Of a stretch of 64,000 nucleotides of DNA, positions 48,780-58,205 are shown in pieces; the first letter of the stretch is position 1; each line of letters begins with the position of its first letter. The notes beneath the pieces were generated by a model. That model was not told the DNA's origin. It searched no databases and worked only from the letters and a program-made list of their open reading frames with translations. The stretch is taken from contig NZ_AZDH01000027.1 in NCBI RefSeq assembly GCF_001435445.1, forward strand, positions 62,001 through 126,000, given 5' to 3'. This DNA comes from Companilactobacillus kimchii DSM 13961 = JCM 10707. GTDB taxonomy: Bacteria; Bacillota; Bacilli; Lactobacillales; Lactobacillaceae. The position numbers were made by a program, and so were the translations under genes.

Positions 48780-49503
48780 CATTACCACCCTTTATTATTG
48801 TTCCGATATTTTCTCCTTGAACAACCTTCTTAATGTTTTCGGCTTTGTTCAAATTGAATACAATCAATGGAATATCATTATCCATTGACAATGATGAAGC
48901 AGTTGTATCCATAACTCCAAGATTCTTATTAATAATATCAAGTTGTGTTAATTCTGCATACTTCTTAGCATTAGGGTCCTTCTTAGGATCAGCTGAGTAA
49001 ACGCCGTCAACGTTATTCTTAGCCATTAAGATAACATCAGCTTCAATTTCAGCAGCACGAAGTACAGAAGTAGTATCTGTTGAGAAATAAGGATTACCAG
49101 TACCACCAGCAAAGATAACAACACGACCTTTTTCCAAATGTCTGATTGCCTTTCTTCTGATATAAGGTTCAGCAACTTGGCGCATTTCAATTGATGTTTG
49201 TACACGTGTTGGGACACCAATATGTTCCAAACCATCTTGTAAAGCAAGTCCATTCATAACAGTGGCCATCATACCCATGTAATCTGCTTGGGCACGGTCC
49301 ATTCCCATTTCGGCACCTGTTTCACCACGCCAAATGTTACCACCACCACAAACGATGGCAACTTGAACTCCTAGATCATGAACACTCTTAATTTGTTCAG
49401 CTATTGTTTTGATAACTGGTGGATTAATACCAAAGCCTTTCTCACCGGCTAAGGCTTCTCCAGAAACTTTTAAAATCACTCTTTTATACTTGATATCAGG
49501 CAT
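48772..49503 (-). CDS. pyrH: UMP kinase
   Basis: 243 residues, a hexameric amino-acid-kinase-fold enzyme phosphorylating UMP to [15 protein letters not shown] (9-20), the GGGNIWRG loop and the [14 protein letters not shown] region are intact. AAGGAGAG precedes the ATG. It overlaps frr by eight bases, in the conserved tsf-pyrH-frr order, though a terminator behind tsf and a separate -10 imply its own promoter. Confidence 0.97.
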   Translation of the reverse strand: MPDIKYKRVILKVSGEALAGEKGFGINPPVIKTIAEQIKSVHDLGVQVAIVCGGGNIWRGETGAEMGMDRAQADYMGMMATVMNGLALQDGLEHIGVPTRVQTSIEMRQVAEPYIRRKAIRHLEKGRVVIFAGGTGNPYFSTDTTSVLRAAEIEADVILMAKNNVDGVYSADPKKDPNAKKYAELTQLDIINKNLGVMDTTASSLSMDNDIPLIVFNLNKAENIKKVVQGENIGTIIKGGNDD

Positions 49504-49533
49504 AAGTTCTCTCCTTTAATTTTGCTACTAAAT

Positions 49534-49542
49534 ATTTTAACA
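49534..49542 (-). promoter_or_regulatory. Candidate pyrH promoter
   Basis: Minus strand TGTTAAAAT, an extended -10, 31 bases before the pyrH start codon and downstream of the tsf terminator. No clear -35 is at standard spacing. Confidence 0.45.
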
Positions 49543-49615
49543 TATTCGCTACACTAAATTTATCCAAACACTATTTTTAAATAAATTTTGTGTGGATACA
49601 ACCCTAAATATAAAG

Positions 49616-49653
49616 AAAAAGCCGTTTAATTCAAAATGAATTAAGCGACCTTT
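49616..49653 (-). terminator. tsf terminator
   Basis: Minus strand: AAGGTCGCTTAATTCA and TGAATTAAACGGCTTTTT form a long stem with G-U pairs and a short loop, ending in T residues. It closes rpsB-tsf. Confidence 0.82.
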
Positions 49654-49671
49654 CCAAAAAATGTTTTTAAA

Positions 49672-50547
49672 TTACTTCATTTGGTTCTTTACTTCTTCAG
49701 CAAAGTCTTCTTGTTTCTTTTCGATTCCTTCACCAACTTCGTAACGAACAAATGAAACAAGTTTAGAATTCTTTGATTCAACGAATTGTTGAACAGTCAT
49801 GTCTGAATCCTTAACAAATTCTTGGTCAGCCAAACTAATTTCTGACAAGAACTTGTTTACACGGCCTTCAACGATTCTTGGGATAATCTTTTCAGGTTTA
49901 CCTTCAGCTTTTGTTTCTTCAGTAAAGATAGCCTTTTCGTGTTCCAAACGATCTGCAGGAACTTGATCGCGATCCATGAATTCAGGGTTGATAGCAGCAA
50001 CGTGCATAGCAACATCCTTAGCAGCATCTTCATCGCTACCTTCAAGAGTAACGATAGCACCGATCAAACCACCATTATGTAGGTATGAGCCGAATACTTG
50101 TGAGTCTGTCTTATCAAGAACCTTGAAACGTCTCAAGGAAATCTTTTCACCAATAACAGCTGTTAAGCCTGTGATGGCGTCGTTAATTGTTTGGTCACCA
50201 ATCTTAAGTGCCAAAGCATCGTCCATTGTCTTTGGTTCGTTAGCAACAATAGCTTTACCAATTTCGTTTACAAGATTGATAAATTTGTCGTTTGATGAAA
50301 CAAAGTCAGTTTCTGAATTAACTTCGATGATAGCAGCTTTGTTACCTGAAACTTCAATGTGTGTTAAACCTTCAGCAGCAATGTTTCCACTCTTCTTAGC
50401 AGCTTTAGCTACACCCTTTTCACGAAGTTTGTCGATAGCCTCTTGCATATTACCGTCAGCAGCAACCAATGCCTTCTTAGCATCCATCATACCAACGCTT
50501 GTCTTATCACGTAATTCTTTAACTTGAGCAGCAGTAATTTTAGCCAT
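49672..50547 (-). CDS. tsf: Elongation factor Ts
   Basis: 291 residues. The guanine-nucleotide exchange factor for EF-Tu. The N-terminal UBA-like domain ([30 protein letters not shown]) and the EF-Tu-contacting TDFV segment ([13 protein letters not shown] near 80) are intact. It lies 64 bases after rpsB with GGAGGATTA before its ATG, in the standard rpsB-tsf operon. Confidence 0.97.
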   Translation of the reverse strand: MAKITAAQVKELRDKTSVGMMDAKKALVAADGNMQEAIDKLREKGVAKAAKKSGNIAAEGLTHIEVSGNKAAIIEVNSETDFVSSNDKFINLVNEIGKAIVANEPKTMDDALALKIGDQTINDAITGLTAVIGEKISLRRFKVLDKTDSQVFGSYLHNGGLIGAIVTLEGSDEDAAKDVAMHVAAINPEFMDRDQVPADRLEHEKAIFTEETKAEGKPEKIIPRIVEGRVNKFLSEISLADQEFVKDSDMTVQQFVESKNSKLVSFVRYEVGEGIEKKQEDFAEEVKNQMK

Positions 50548-50611
50548 TAGTAATCCTCCAGTCGTATAAATAAAGCCATCTTACTCAGATGACTCTATTT
50601 TACGCTTATTA

Positions 50612-51415
50612 TTATTTATCTTCGTTATTGTTCTTAGCTTCTGCTAAATCTTCAATAGATTTTGCATCGGCAGCATTCGAATTTTCATCTTTGTTGTCGT
50701 CTTTAGCGAAGTCTGCATCTGTAACAGCTTCTTCACCTTGCTTACCTTCAACAATAGCATCTGCCATCTTAGATGTAATTAATCTAACGGCACGGATAGC
50801 ATCATCATTTGAAGGAATGATAACATCGATAGGATCTGGATCTGTGTTTGTATCAACCATAGCTACGATAGGAATGTTAAGTTTCTTAGCTTCGTTAACA
50901 GCAATGTTTTCCTTATGAGGGTCAACAATGAACATAACATCAGGGATTCTTGGCATATCTTCGATACCACCAAGGAATTTCTCTAACTTAGCTTGTTGCT
51001 TTGTAAGTAAAGCAACTTCTTTCTTAGGTAGACGATCAAAAGTACCATCTTGTGACATTGCCTTGATGTCCTTTAATCTCTTGATACGTTTTTGGATTGT
51101 GTTCCAGTTAGTCAAAGTACCACCTAACCAACGATGGTTAACATAGTATTGGCCAGCACGTGTTGCTTCTTCAGCAATAGCATCTTGTGCTTGTTTCTTT
51201 GTACCAACGAATAAGAAAATACCATCATCACCGGCAACGGCCTTCATATAGTTGTAAGCATCGTCGATCATGCGTACTGTTTTTTGTAAATCAATGATGT
51301 AAATACCATTTCTTTGTGTAAAGATAAATGGCTTCATCTTAGGGTTCCATCTTCTTGTTTGGTGACCGAAATGTACACCGGCTTCAAGAAGTTGTTTCAT
51401 AGAAATAACTGACAT
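50612..51415 (-). CDS. rpsB: 30S ribosomal protein S2
   Basis: 267 residues. [22 protein letters not shown] at the start and [13 protein letters not shown] near residue 225 are diagnostic. The last 35 residues are an acidic, Asn-rich tail absent from many S2 proteins but common in lactobacilli. ATG 51415 has AGGAGGAAC upstream; the ORF extension to 51484 runs through the leader. It is first in rpsB-tsf, with a strong promoter and a 100-nt leader. Confidence 0.97.
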   Translation of the reverse strand: MSVISMKQLLEAGVHFGHQTRRWNPKMKPFIFTQRNGIYIIDLQKTVRMIDDAYNYMKAVAGDDGIFLFVGTKKQAQDAIAEEATRAGQYYVNHRWLGGTLTNWNTIQKRIKRLKDIKAMSQDGTFDRLPKKEVALLTKQQAKLEKFLGGIEDMPRIPDVMFIVDPHKENIAVNEAKKLNIPIVAMVDTNTDPDPIDVIIPSNDDAIRAVRLITSKMADAIVEGKQGEEAVTDADFAKDDNKDENSNAADAKSIEDLAEAKNNNEDK

Positions 51416-51456
51416 AAAAAGTTCCTCCTGGTTTTTACCTCCACCTAAGTCATGTC

Positions 51457-51487
51457 TAGTTGAAACACGTCTGTGCACCAACAACTA
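51457..51487 (-). other. rpsB leader stem-loop
   Basis: Minus strand TAGTTG (51482-51487) pairs with CAACTA (51457-51462), with an inner CAC-AGAC-GTG stem. It lies 40-70 bases before the start in an untranslated leader of about 100 nt. It could be an S2-binding regulatory structure as in other r-protein leaders; I do not recognise a named family. Confidence 0.4.
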
Positions 51488-51521
51488 AATCGTTAAGTGT
51501 GTGTATTCAATACAGCTAAAT

Positions 51522-51550
51522 ATTATAAGGGAATATTATTACGAAATCAA
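51522..51550 (-). promoter_or_regulatory. rpsB promoter
   Basis: Minus strand: TTGATT (51545-51550), 17-base spacer, TATAAT (51522-51527). Near-consensus, as expected for a ribosomal protein operon. Confidence 0.88.
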
Positions 51551-51579
51551 GTAGTCATGCCAATTTATTCCATTACTTT

Positions 51580-51822
51580 TTAATAATTTCTCTTTTGTGA
51601 TCGCGATAGCTTCTTGATAGCAATCTCACGTTTCAAAGCCTGCGATTTATTTTCCAATTCTTCAGTGTACATTAATTTAACTGGTCGTCTAGTTTTAGTA
51701 TATTTAGCACCTTTACCAGCGTTGTGAGTTGCGACTCTCTTCTCTACATCGTTACTTGTTCCAGTGTAAAAAGTTTTATCACTACACAACAGCATATAAA
51801 CATAATATTTACTTGTTTCCAT
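51580..51822 (-). CDS. GIY-YIG domain protein (YazA/YhbQ type)
   Basis: 80 residues, a single GIY-YIG nuclease-like domain. YYVYMLLCSDKTFYTGTSNDVEKRVATHN holds the two Tyr-rich strands (VYM and YTG) and the Arg helix; a downstream Glu (ELENKSQALKREIAIKKL) would be the metal ligand. Proteins of this type have debated DNA-repair or nuclease roles. It overlaps the TrmN6-like gene by 14 bases, the common yabB-yazA pairing. Confidence 0.9.
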   Translation of the reverse strand: METSKYYVYMLLCSDKTFYTGTSNDVEKRVATHNAGKGAKYTKTRRPVKLMYTEELENKSQALKREIAIKKLSRSQKRNY

Positions 51823-52540
51823 TGATAATCTGACTAGCCTCTTTAGTTAACTGATGATTCTCATCATAAATTATTAAATCTGGTTCAACTTTTAGTGATG
51901 CTTCTTTAACTGTCTTAATGACATCTAATAAAACCAAATTAGCATCTTTTTGTGAATTAGTCCTGACAAAACGTATGCGCTTTGGTTGCAAACGCTGCTT
52001 TAACATTAAAGAAAGCAATTCACTCAAACGTTCTGGTCGATAAACTAGAAATGCATGAGAATTTTCCTTCAATAAAATCTTAATTGCATGTAAAATATCT
52101 TCCAAATTAGCTTTCAGTTCATGACGAGCAATTGCTAATACTGGATTTTCCTTTAAAGCCGTCTGATTAGATACCTTGAAATATGGTGGATTGCAAACAA
52201 TCATATCGACTGTATCATGATCAATATGTTTTTGAACATTCTTCAAATCATCGTTAACAAGATGTACTTGTTGCTCCAATCTATTATCTTCAATACTTTT
52301 TTGAGATAAATCAGCTAACTCTTTCTGGATTTCAATCAAATATATTTGTGCCTTAGTTTTTGAAGCCAATGACAATCCAATGGCCCCATTTCCCGAACAC
52401 AAATCGACTATTTTTCCTTTTTTTACTGGTTTAGCAAAATTATAAAGTAAAATGGTATCGAGATTAAATGAATAAAGTTTTTTATCTTGATTAATAATTA
52501 TTCCGCTATTCGAAATAATATCTTGAGAATAAATCGACAT
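51809..52540 (-). CDS. tRNA1(Val) A37 N6-methyltransferase-like protein
   Basis: 243 residues. SAM motif VDLCSGNGAIGLSLASK (about 46-62) and the N6-adenine methyltransferase catalytic motif CNPPYF (about 117-122). It matches the YabB/TrmN6 group, which modifies tRNA. The N-terminal INQDKKLYSFNLDTILLYNFA is typical. AGTAGGTG precedes the ATG. It is divergent from plsC and coupled with the GIY-YIG gene. Confidence 0.9.
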   Translation of the reverse strand: MSIYSQDIISNSGIIINQDKKLYSFNLDTILLYNFAKPVKKGKIVDLCSGNGAIGLSLASKTKAQIYLIEIQKELADLSQKSIEDNRLEQQVHLVNDDLKNVQKHIDHDTVDMIVCNPPYFKVSNQTALKENPVLAIARHELKANLEDILHAIKILLKENSHAFLVYRPERLSELLSLMLKQRLQPKRIRFVRTNSQKDANLVLLDVIKTVKEASLKVEPDLIIYDENHQLTKEASQIINGNK

Positions 52541-52602
52541 GTTGCACCTACTTTATGGTATTTTAAATAAGTTAAGATTATTTTAGGGAGAATGATAATT
52601 CT

Positions 52603-53232
52603 ATGTTTTATAAATTTATCCGTGTAATAGCGAGAGGCATTGTTTTCATTTTAAATGGCCGTTATAAAGTCGTGGGTAAAGAAAATCTACCCGACAAGCC
52701 CTTTATCTTAGTAGCACCACACCGTACTTGGTGGGAACCAATTTTCTTTGCATTAGTGATTTCTCCACGTGAAGCTACTTTTATGGCTAAAAAAGAACTT
52801 TTTAAGAATCCTATTTTAAGATTCATTCTTGTGCACGCACACGCTTTTCCTGTTGACCGTGCTCATCCAGGTCCCTCAGTAATAAAAACACCAGTCAAGG
52901 CTTTGAAAAAGGAAGACAAGGTTTTGATTATGTTTCCATCAGGAACTCGTTATTCCGAGCAACTAAAAGGTGGAGCTTCACTGATTGCCAAACTTTCCAA
53001 GGCTCCATTAGTTCCCTTTGTTTATCAAGGACCCTTATCTTTTGGTGATTTAATGAAACATAAGCAGATCACCATTGGTGTAGGACCCGAAATTGACTTT
53101 GACTTCAAAGCTAAACTTGATGAAAAACAGACTAAGCAGATTAACGATGATATGGAAAAGGCTTGGGATAGAATTGATGACGAAATTGATCCATCTTTTG
53201 AATATATCCCACCTAAGAAAAAAAACAAGTAA
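52603..53232 (+). CDS. plsC: 1-acylglycerol-3-phosphate acyltransferase, PlsC family
   Basis: 209 residues. It adds the second acyl chain to lysophosphatidate. Block I is APHRTWWEP (H-x4-E instead of the usual H-x4-D), block III is FPSGTRYSE (usual FPEGTR), and an APLVPFVYQG segment follows. The catalytic His is kept, but two normally acidic/conserved positions differ. An N-terminal amphipathic/hydrophobic segment likely docks it to the membrane. GGGAGA lies 11 bases before the ATG. It has its own terminator. Confidence 0.88.
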   Translation: MFYKFIRVIARGIVFILNGRYKVVGKENLPDKPFILVAPHRTWWEPIFFALVISPREATFMAKKELFKNPILRFILVHAHAFPVDRAHPGPSVIKTPVKALKKEDKVLIMFPSGTRYSEQLKGGASLIAKLSKAPLVPFVYQGPLSFGDLMKHKQITIGVGPEIDFDFKAKLDEKQTKQINDDMEKAWDRIDDEIDPSFEYIPPKKKNK

Positions 53233-53267
53233 TTATATAATATACTAAAAACCGAATATATTAAAAT

Positions 53268-53290
53268 AACCCTGGCATGCCAGGGTTTTA
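53268..53290 (+). terminator. plsC terminator
   Basis: 20-base perfect palindrome AACCCTGGCATGCCAGGGTT followed by TTA-TTG. It is markedly GC-rich for this AT-rich gap. Confidence 0.8.
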
Positions 53291-53296
53291 TTGTAT

Positions 53297-53376
53297 AAAA
53301 ATGGACATGAATTATTCACCTATATATTTAAACTACTGCAGCTAAATATATATAAGTGAATTCATGTCCATATTTT
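53297..53376. repeat. 80-nt imperfect inverted repeat
   Basis: Arms 53297-53330 and 53343-53376 match over about 34 bases with a few mismatches and a three-base insertion: ATGGACATGAATT...TATATATTTA against TAAATATATATA...AATTCATGTCCAT. A 12-base loop contains CTGCAG. It does not end in a T run fitting either flanking gene and could be a small mobile (MITE-like) element, an ncRNA hairpin or a decayed terminator. No target-site duplication is obvious. Confidence 0.6.
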
Positions 53377-53427
53377 TATTTCCGTGGAAACACTGCTCTT
53401 ATTTTGATACAGATAGAAATTCCATTA

Positions 53428-53516
53428 AATCATTCCCTATATCTATAGGGATCACTACAACGTGCTGGTCGTTTACATCGACATGATAGAATCATCCCTA
53501 TATACATAGGGAGCAC
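53428..53516 (-). CRISPR. Two-repeat type I-E-like CRISPR remnant
   Basis: Two 28-nt degenerate repeats, 53428-53455 and 53489-53516, separated by 33 nt. Their palindromic cores CCCTATATCTATAGGG (53435) and CCCTATATACATAGGG (53496) start exactly 61 nt apart. 61 = 28 + 33 is the period of type I-E arrays. Read on the minus strand, the repeats run GTGATCCCTAT...ATAGGGAATGATT and GTGCTCCCTAT...ATAGGGATGATTC, echoing lactobacillar I-E repeats with a GGATCAC-like start and GGGGAATAC-like end. The 33-nt intervening sequence looks richer in G+C than its surroundings, like a spacer. No cas genes or leader are present. A chance pair of palindromes is the alternative. Confidence 0.42.
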
Positions 53517-53553
53517 ACTAAAAAAAGGCCGCTATATCAACATTCTAAAATTA

Positions 53554-53593
53554 GAGAATCACTTATTTTTATCAACTTGAAAATAAGGTTCTC
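53554..53593. repeat. Imperfect inverted repeat in the plsC-purD gap
   Basis: GAGAA...TTATTTT pairs with AAAATAA...TTCTC around a short loop. Just upstream, ATTCT-AAAATTAG-AGAAT forms another short hairpin ending in ATCACT, similar to the ends of the CRISPR-like repeats but out of their register. Apart from the repeats, the CRISPR-like unit and two terminators, I see nothing in the 555-nt gap 53233-53787. Confidence 0.35.
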
Positions 53594-53731
53594 AATTTCT
53601 TAAAGCATAACTTTCCTTTCTATTCTAAGCAACTCTTTTTCCATATTTCAATAACCAATAAAAACATTCTAAATCCATTTGCTCATTGATTTATCACAAA
53701 AACTACAATTCTAAAATATCGGTTCAAATAA

Positions 53732-53770
53732 AAAAGATAGAAGTAAAATTTCAAATGAAATTCTACTTCT
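53732..53770 (-). terminator. Purine operon terminator
   Basis: Minus strand AGAAGTAGAATTTCA and TGAAATTTTACTTCT arms with one mismatch and a two-base loop, followed by ATCTTTTTTATT. It lies 18 bases past the purD stop. Confidence 0.88.
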
Positions 53771-53787
53771 ACCTCTTCATTTATTTA

Positions 53788-55044
53788 TTAAATGGAGTTC
53801 TTACCAATATCACGTCGGTAAAAAATATTTGTTTGATCCATTTTTTCTAGTTCTTGATAAACTTTTTTCTGAGCATCTTCAACTGATTCAGCCTGTGCCT
53901 GCATCAAGTATAAACGGCCACCGTGACTAAACAATTGCTTTTGCTCTCGCTTCACAGCTGCATAATTGATTGTTAATGAACAATTCTTAAAATTGTCTCT
54001 ATCTCCCAATGAACCAAATACAGATTTTGTAGGGTAACCCTTGCTGACAGCAAAAACACCCAAGTTTAGACCTTTTTGTCGCCATTTTATTGATTCAATC
54101 TTTTTATGATTTAAGATGGAAAAAATCATTTCAGATAAATCCGACTCCAAGCGTGGCAAAACTACTTCTGTTTCGGGATCACCAAAGCGAGCATTAAATT
54201 CAATAACTTTGATACCCTTCTTTGTCAGAATCAAACCGGCATAAAGGATTCCAGTGTACTTGATGCCTTGATCATAGAGTTCTGTCACAAATGGTTTCAA
54301 AACGGTTTCTATTGCTTCTTTCTCAATATCTTTAGAGATATTAAGAACTGGACAAACAGCTCCCATACCACCGGTATTAGGTCCCAAATCACCATCAAGA
54401 ATTTTCTTATAATCTTGTGCCAGTGGCATAGGATAGAAACGTTTATGATCAACAAAAGCCATCAATGAAAACTCTTCGCCTTCAAGAAATTCCTCAATTA
54501 CAACTTTTTTGGTATTAAATTTATGTTCAGCTAATAAATCCGTTACTGTTTCAGTAGCTGAAACCAGATCATTAGCGATAAAAACACCTTTTCCGGCAGC
54601 TAATCCATCTGCTTTAATAACAATTGGAAAATCAGAAGTTGACTTCAGGTACTTTAGAGCACCTTCTAATTTTGTAAATTCCTGATATTGAGCGGTTGGA
54701 ATACCAGCATCTGCCATTAATCTCTTGGTAAAAGTCTTAGATCCCTCCACCTGAGCTGCTTGTTGATTTGGTCCAAAAATTTTCAAATTTTGGCGTTTAA
54801 AGAAATCCACGATTCCATTGACTAATGGTTCTTCTGGACCCACAACTGTAAAATCAATGGAATTGGTTTGGGCAAAATTTGCCATTCTTTCAAAATCATT
54901 TTCTTCTATTGAAATGGTTTTGATTCCAGATAATTTCATTCCATCGTTACCAGGAGCACAGAAAACAACATTTTGAGAATTCTTTTGGAGTGCCTGACAA
55001 ATGGCATCTTCCCTTGCTCCAGAACCGATAACAAGTATTTTCAT
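53788..55044 (-). CDS. purD: Phosphoribosylamine-glycine ligase (GARS)
   Basis: 418 residues, ATP-grasp fold. It joins phosphoribosylamine and glycine to make GAR. N-terminal ILVIGSGAREDAI, central VVIKADGLAAGKGV (P-loop-like), and FNARFGDPETEVVLPRL are diagnostic. It starts at ATG 55044, 12 bases after purH, and is last in the operon. Confidence 0.97.
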   Translation of the reverse strand: MKILVIGSGAREDAICQALQKNSQNVVFCAPGNDGMKLSGIKTISIEENDFERMANFAQTNSIDFTVVGPEEPLVNGIVDFFKRQNLKIFGPNQQAAQVEGSKTFTKRLMADAGIPTAQYQEFTKLEGALKYLKSTSDFPIVIKADGLAAGKGVFIANDLVSATETVTDLLAEHKFNTKKVVIEEFLEGEEFSLMAFVDHKRFYPMPLAQDYKKILDGDLGPNTGGMGAVCPVLNISKDIEKEAIETVLKPFVTELYDQGIKYTGILYAGLILTKKGIKVIEFNARFGDPETEVVLPRLESDLSEMIFSILNHKKIESIKWRQKGLNLGVFAVSKGYPTKSVFGSLGDRDNFKNCSLTINYAAVKREQKQLFSHGGRLYLMQAQAESVEDAQKKVYQELEKMDQTNIFYRRDIGKNSI

Positions 55045-55056
55045 TAATAAACCTCT

Positions 55057-56598
55057 CTAATGTTTGAAGTGTCTTCTACCAGTGAAGACCATGGCAATAC
55101 CATATTTATCAGCCATATCGATTGAATCTTGATCTTTAATTGAACCACCTGGTTGGATAATAGCTGTAATACCGTGTTCAGCAGCGTAGTTTACACAGTC
55201 ATCCATTGGGAAAAAGGCATCAGAAGCCATAATCAATGGTTTGTGTTCTTCAGCTTGTTCTTCTTGTTCAATAGCAATCTTTACAGAGCCAATACGATTC
55301 ATTTGTCCTGCACCGATTCCTAAAGTTTTATCAGTTGTAGAAATAACAATTGCATTACTCTTAACATGTTTAACAACTTGTTGACCAAATAGTAAAGCCT
55401 TCATCTCTTCAGGAGTTGGGGCTTTTTTAGTTACAACTTGGAATTCATCTAGATTATCAACTGTTGTATCTCTTTCTTGAACTAGAAGACCACCCATAAC
55501 GGAAACATATTCATATTTATCAGCAGCTTGAGATTTAGTAAAGTCCAGAGTCATTAAACGAATATTTTTCTTAGATTCTAAGATTTCCAAAGCCTCAGGT
55601 GTAAAACTTGGAGCAATAACAATTTCCAAGAAAATCTTATGCATTTCTTCAGCGATTTCTTTAGTCACTTCACGATTAACCGCAACGATTCCACCAAAGA
55701 TTGACATTGTATCGGCTGTATAAGCTTTACGCCATGCTTGATAAATTGATTCATCGTCTACACCAACACCACAAGGATTCATGTGTTTCAAAGCAGCTAC
55801 ACAAGGTTTGTCAAAGTCAGCTACAATTCTCAAGGCAGCGTCAGCATCTTTAATATTATTGAAAGAGAGTTCCTTACCATGCAATTGTTTAGCTGAAGCA
55901 ATTGAGTATTCACTAGGCATAGCGCTTTGATAAAAGGCTGCCTTTTGATGTGAATTTTCACCATATCTCAATTCTTGATGGAAATCGTAGCCTAATACTT
56001 CTACATCAGGGAATTCTTCACCATTAAGATCTGATAAGTAGTGAGCAATAATACTATCGTATTCAGCAGTATGTCTAAATGCTTTAGCAGCCAAACTTTG
56101 TCTTAGAGCTAAATCGTCTTCATCATTTTTAATACTTGCTAAAACTTTCCCATAATCATTAGCATCAATAACAACGTAAACGCTCTTGAAATTCTTCGAA
56201 GCTGAACGAATCATTGATGGACCACCGATATCGATTTGTTCGATGGCTTGAGCTGGTGTAACACCATCTTTAGAAATTGTTTCCTTAAATGGATAAAGAT
56301 TGACACAAACTAGATCAATTGTTTGAATATTCAATTTTTCTAAAGTTTTCATGTGTTCAGGATTATCACGTTTAGCTAATAAACCCGCATGAACCATCGG
56401 ATGAAGCGTCTTTACACGTCCATCAAGAATTTCGGGAAACTTAGTTACTTCGTCAATTTCAGTAACTTTTACGCCATTTTCTTGTAACTTCTTGTATGTA
56501 CCACCAGTAGAAATAATTTCAAAATCATTTTCAATTAATCCTTTAGCAAACTCAACAACTCCAGTTTTGTCAGAAACACTAATCAAAGCTCTTTTCAT
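55057..56598 (-). CDS. purH: AICAR transformylase / IMP cyclohydrolase
   Basis: 513 residues, bifunctional. The N-terminal IMP cyclohydrolase domain has [16 protein letters not shown] and STGGTYKKL; the transformylase domain has [13 protein letters not shown] and the catalytic Lys-His pair in [11 protein letters not shown]. It performs the last two steps to IMP. The ATG overlaps the purN stop by one base. Confidence 0.98.
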   Translation of the reverse strand: MKRALISVSDKTGVVEFAKGLIENDFEIISTGGTYKKLQENGVKVTEIDEVTKFPEILDGRVKTLHPMVHAGLLAKRDNPEHMKTLEKLNIQTIDLVCVNLYPFKETISKDGVTPAQAIEQIDIGGPSMIRSASKNFKSVYVVIDANDYGKVLASIKNDEDDLALRQSLAAKAFRHTAEYDSIIAHYLSDLNGEEFPDVEVLGYDFHQELRYGENSHQKAAFYQSAMPSEYSIASAKQLHGKELSFNNIKDADAALRIVADFDKPCVAALKHMNPCGVGVDDESIYQAWRKAYTADTMSIFGGIVAVNREVTKEIAEEMHKIFLEIVIAPSFTPEALEILESKKNIRLMTLDFTKSQAADKYEYVSVMGGLLVQERDTTVDNLDEFQVVTKKAPTPEEMKALLFGQQVVKHVKSNAIVISTTDKTLGIGAGQMNRIGSVKIAIEQEEQAEEHKPLIMASDAFFPMDDCVNYAAEHGITAIIQPGGSIKDQDSIDMADKYGIAMVFTGRRHFKH

Positions 56599-57179
56599 TA
56601 TTTACTTACCCCATTATTTTTTATTAATAAATCTCGCACTACTGTACGGTACATTTGATGCTCAGTCTGATGAATTCGACTTTCTAAACTAGCTTCAGTA
56701 TCATTTTTTAATCGCACAACTTTCATTTGCTTAATGATAGGACCGGTGTCGACCCCCTCATCAATATAATGAATCGTTACACCCGTTACAGGTTCATTAG
56801 CTGCATAAGCCCGTTCAATCGCTTCTAATCCAGAATACTTTGGTAACAATGATGGATGAATATTAATAATATGCTTAGGGTATGCGCCCAGTAAGACCGG
56901 TGTGACCACACGCATATATCCTGCCAAAAGAATGTATTCAATCTTTAGCGGCATTAACTTGTCAATAATTGCTTGTTCATATTCACCACGATTAGCATAA
57001 TCAGATAATTGATTCACAAACACAGGAATATGATATTTTTCAGCTCGTTTAATTACATGAGCGTTGGGTTGATCACAAACCAATAATTCAATTCCTAAAC
57101 CTAAGCTTCTTAATTCATCTGATCCAGCAATGGCTTCAAAATTACTTCCATTGCCTGAGGCAAAGATGGCTACTTTCAT
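56598..57179 (-). CDS. purN: GAR transformylase
   Basis: 193 residues. It transfers formyl from 10-formyl-THF to [15 protein letters not shown] (6-17), the folate/catalytic segment [13 protein letters not shown] (about 105-117, Asn and His catalytic) and [18 protein letters not shown] with its catalytic Asp are all visible. It overlaps purM by four bases (ATGA). Confidence 0.97.
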   Translation of the reverse strand: MKVAIFASGNGSNFEAIAGSDELRSLGLGIELLVCDQPNAHVIKRAEKYHIPVFVNQLSDYANRGEYEQAIIDKLMPLKIEYILLAGYMRVVTPVLLGAYPKHIINIHPSLLPKYSGLEAIERAYAANEPVTGVTIHYIDEGVDTGPIIKQMKVVRLKNDTEASLESRIHQTEHQMYRTVVRDLLIKNNGVSK

Positions 57180-58195
57180 AGCTTATCTCCTTTCAAAATC
57201 AGATTAGCCGAATCCTTTTTAACAACTTCACCAATTGTATAGGCTAATGTTTCACGTTGATTCAATTGTTCTAGAACTTCCAACTCATTCTTAGGATCAA
57301 CTGCCAAAACCATCCCTACACCCATATTGAAAATATGATACATATCAATAGTCTTTAATTTGCCATATTTTTGCAAAGCTTGAAAAATCGGTAATTCCGG
57401 CCAAATATCGATGTTGATCTCAGCAGCCAATCCTTCTGGTAACATTCGAGGAATATTTTCAAAAAATCCCCCACCGGTAATATGAGCAGCACCATTGATA
57501 AATTTTTGAGCTAACAATGGCACTAATTCATGAGAATAAATTTTAGTTGGTATTAGTAAAGCTTCGCCTAGTGACTGTCCTGTGAGCTCAGGCAAATTAG
57601 TATTCAAGTCAAAATTATTTTCTTGGAAGAAAATCTTTCTAACTAAAGAATAACCATTGGAATGTATCCCACTTGAAGTGATTCCAATTAAAACATCACC
57701 TTCTTCAACGTTCTCTTTATGTAGAAGTTCATCTTTTTCACAGATACCAACTGCAAACCCAGCAATATCATAATCACTAGCATCATATACTCCAGGCATT
57801 TCAGCTGTCTCACCACCAATTAAAGCCGCATCAGCTATTTGACAACCAGTGATAACGCCTTTTAGAATCTCTTCAACCTTTTGATCAACTTTGCCAGTTG
57901 AAATATAGTCTAAAAAATATTGTGGAATGGCCCCTTGAGCTAAAATGTCATTGACACACATGGCAACACAATCAATCCCAATCGTATCCCATTTTTTGAA
58001 CTCATTAGTCAGTAAAAGTTTAGTCCCGACGCCATCGTCACTCGAAACCAATACTGGTTGTTTAAATCCAGCCGGAATTTCGTAGATACCACCAAAATTG
58101 CCTATACTCTTACTTTTAGTCTTCTGTTTTACAAATTGGGAAATCTTATAACCAGATTCCACGTTCACACCAGCATCTTGATAGGGATTTGACAT
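57176..58195 (-). CDS. purM: AIR synthetase (FGAM cyclo-ligase)
   Basis: 339 residues. It closes the imidazole ring, FGAM to AIR, with ATP. NPYQDAGVNVESGYKIS at the start, VSSDDGVGTKLL and DAALIGGETAEMPG, then the THITGGGFFENIPRMLP segment, are family motifs. ATG 58195 has AAGGAG; the ORF extension to 58252 lies in the purF end and is not used. Confidence 0.98.
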   Translation of the reverse strand: MSNPYQDAGVNVESGYKISQFVKQKTKSKSIGNFGGIYEIPAGFKQPVLVSSDDGVGTKLLLTNEFKKWDTIGIDCVAMCVNDILAQGAIPQYFLDYISTGKVDQKVEEILKGVITGCQIADAALIGGETAEMPGVYDASDYDIAGFAVGICEKDELLHKENVEEGDVLIGITSSGIHSNGYSLVRKIFFQENNFDLNTNLPELTGQSLGEALLIPTKIYSHELVPLLAQKFINGAAHITGGGFFENIPRMLPEGLAAEINIDIWPELPIFQALQKYGKLKTIDMYHIFNMGVGMVLAVDPKNELEVLEQLNQRETLAYTIGEVVKKDSANLILKGDKL

Positions 58196-58205
58196 AAAAT
58201 TCTCC

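Noticed and set aside
49976-50527. 183-residue plus-strand ORF opposite tsf
   Set aside because: Antisense to a highly conserved gene, no ribosome site, and composition typical of a mirrored coding frame.
53542-53563. Third CRISPR-like repeat (ATTCT...AGAATCACT)
   Set aside because: It resembles the repeat ends but is 46 nt, not 61 nt, from its neighbour and lacks the CCCTAT/ATAGGG core.
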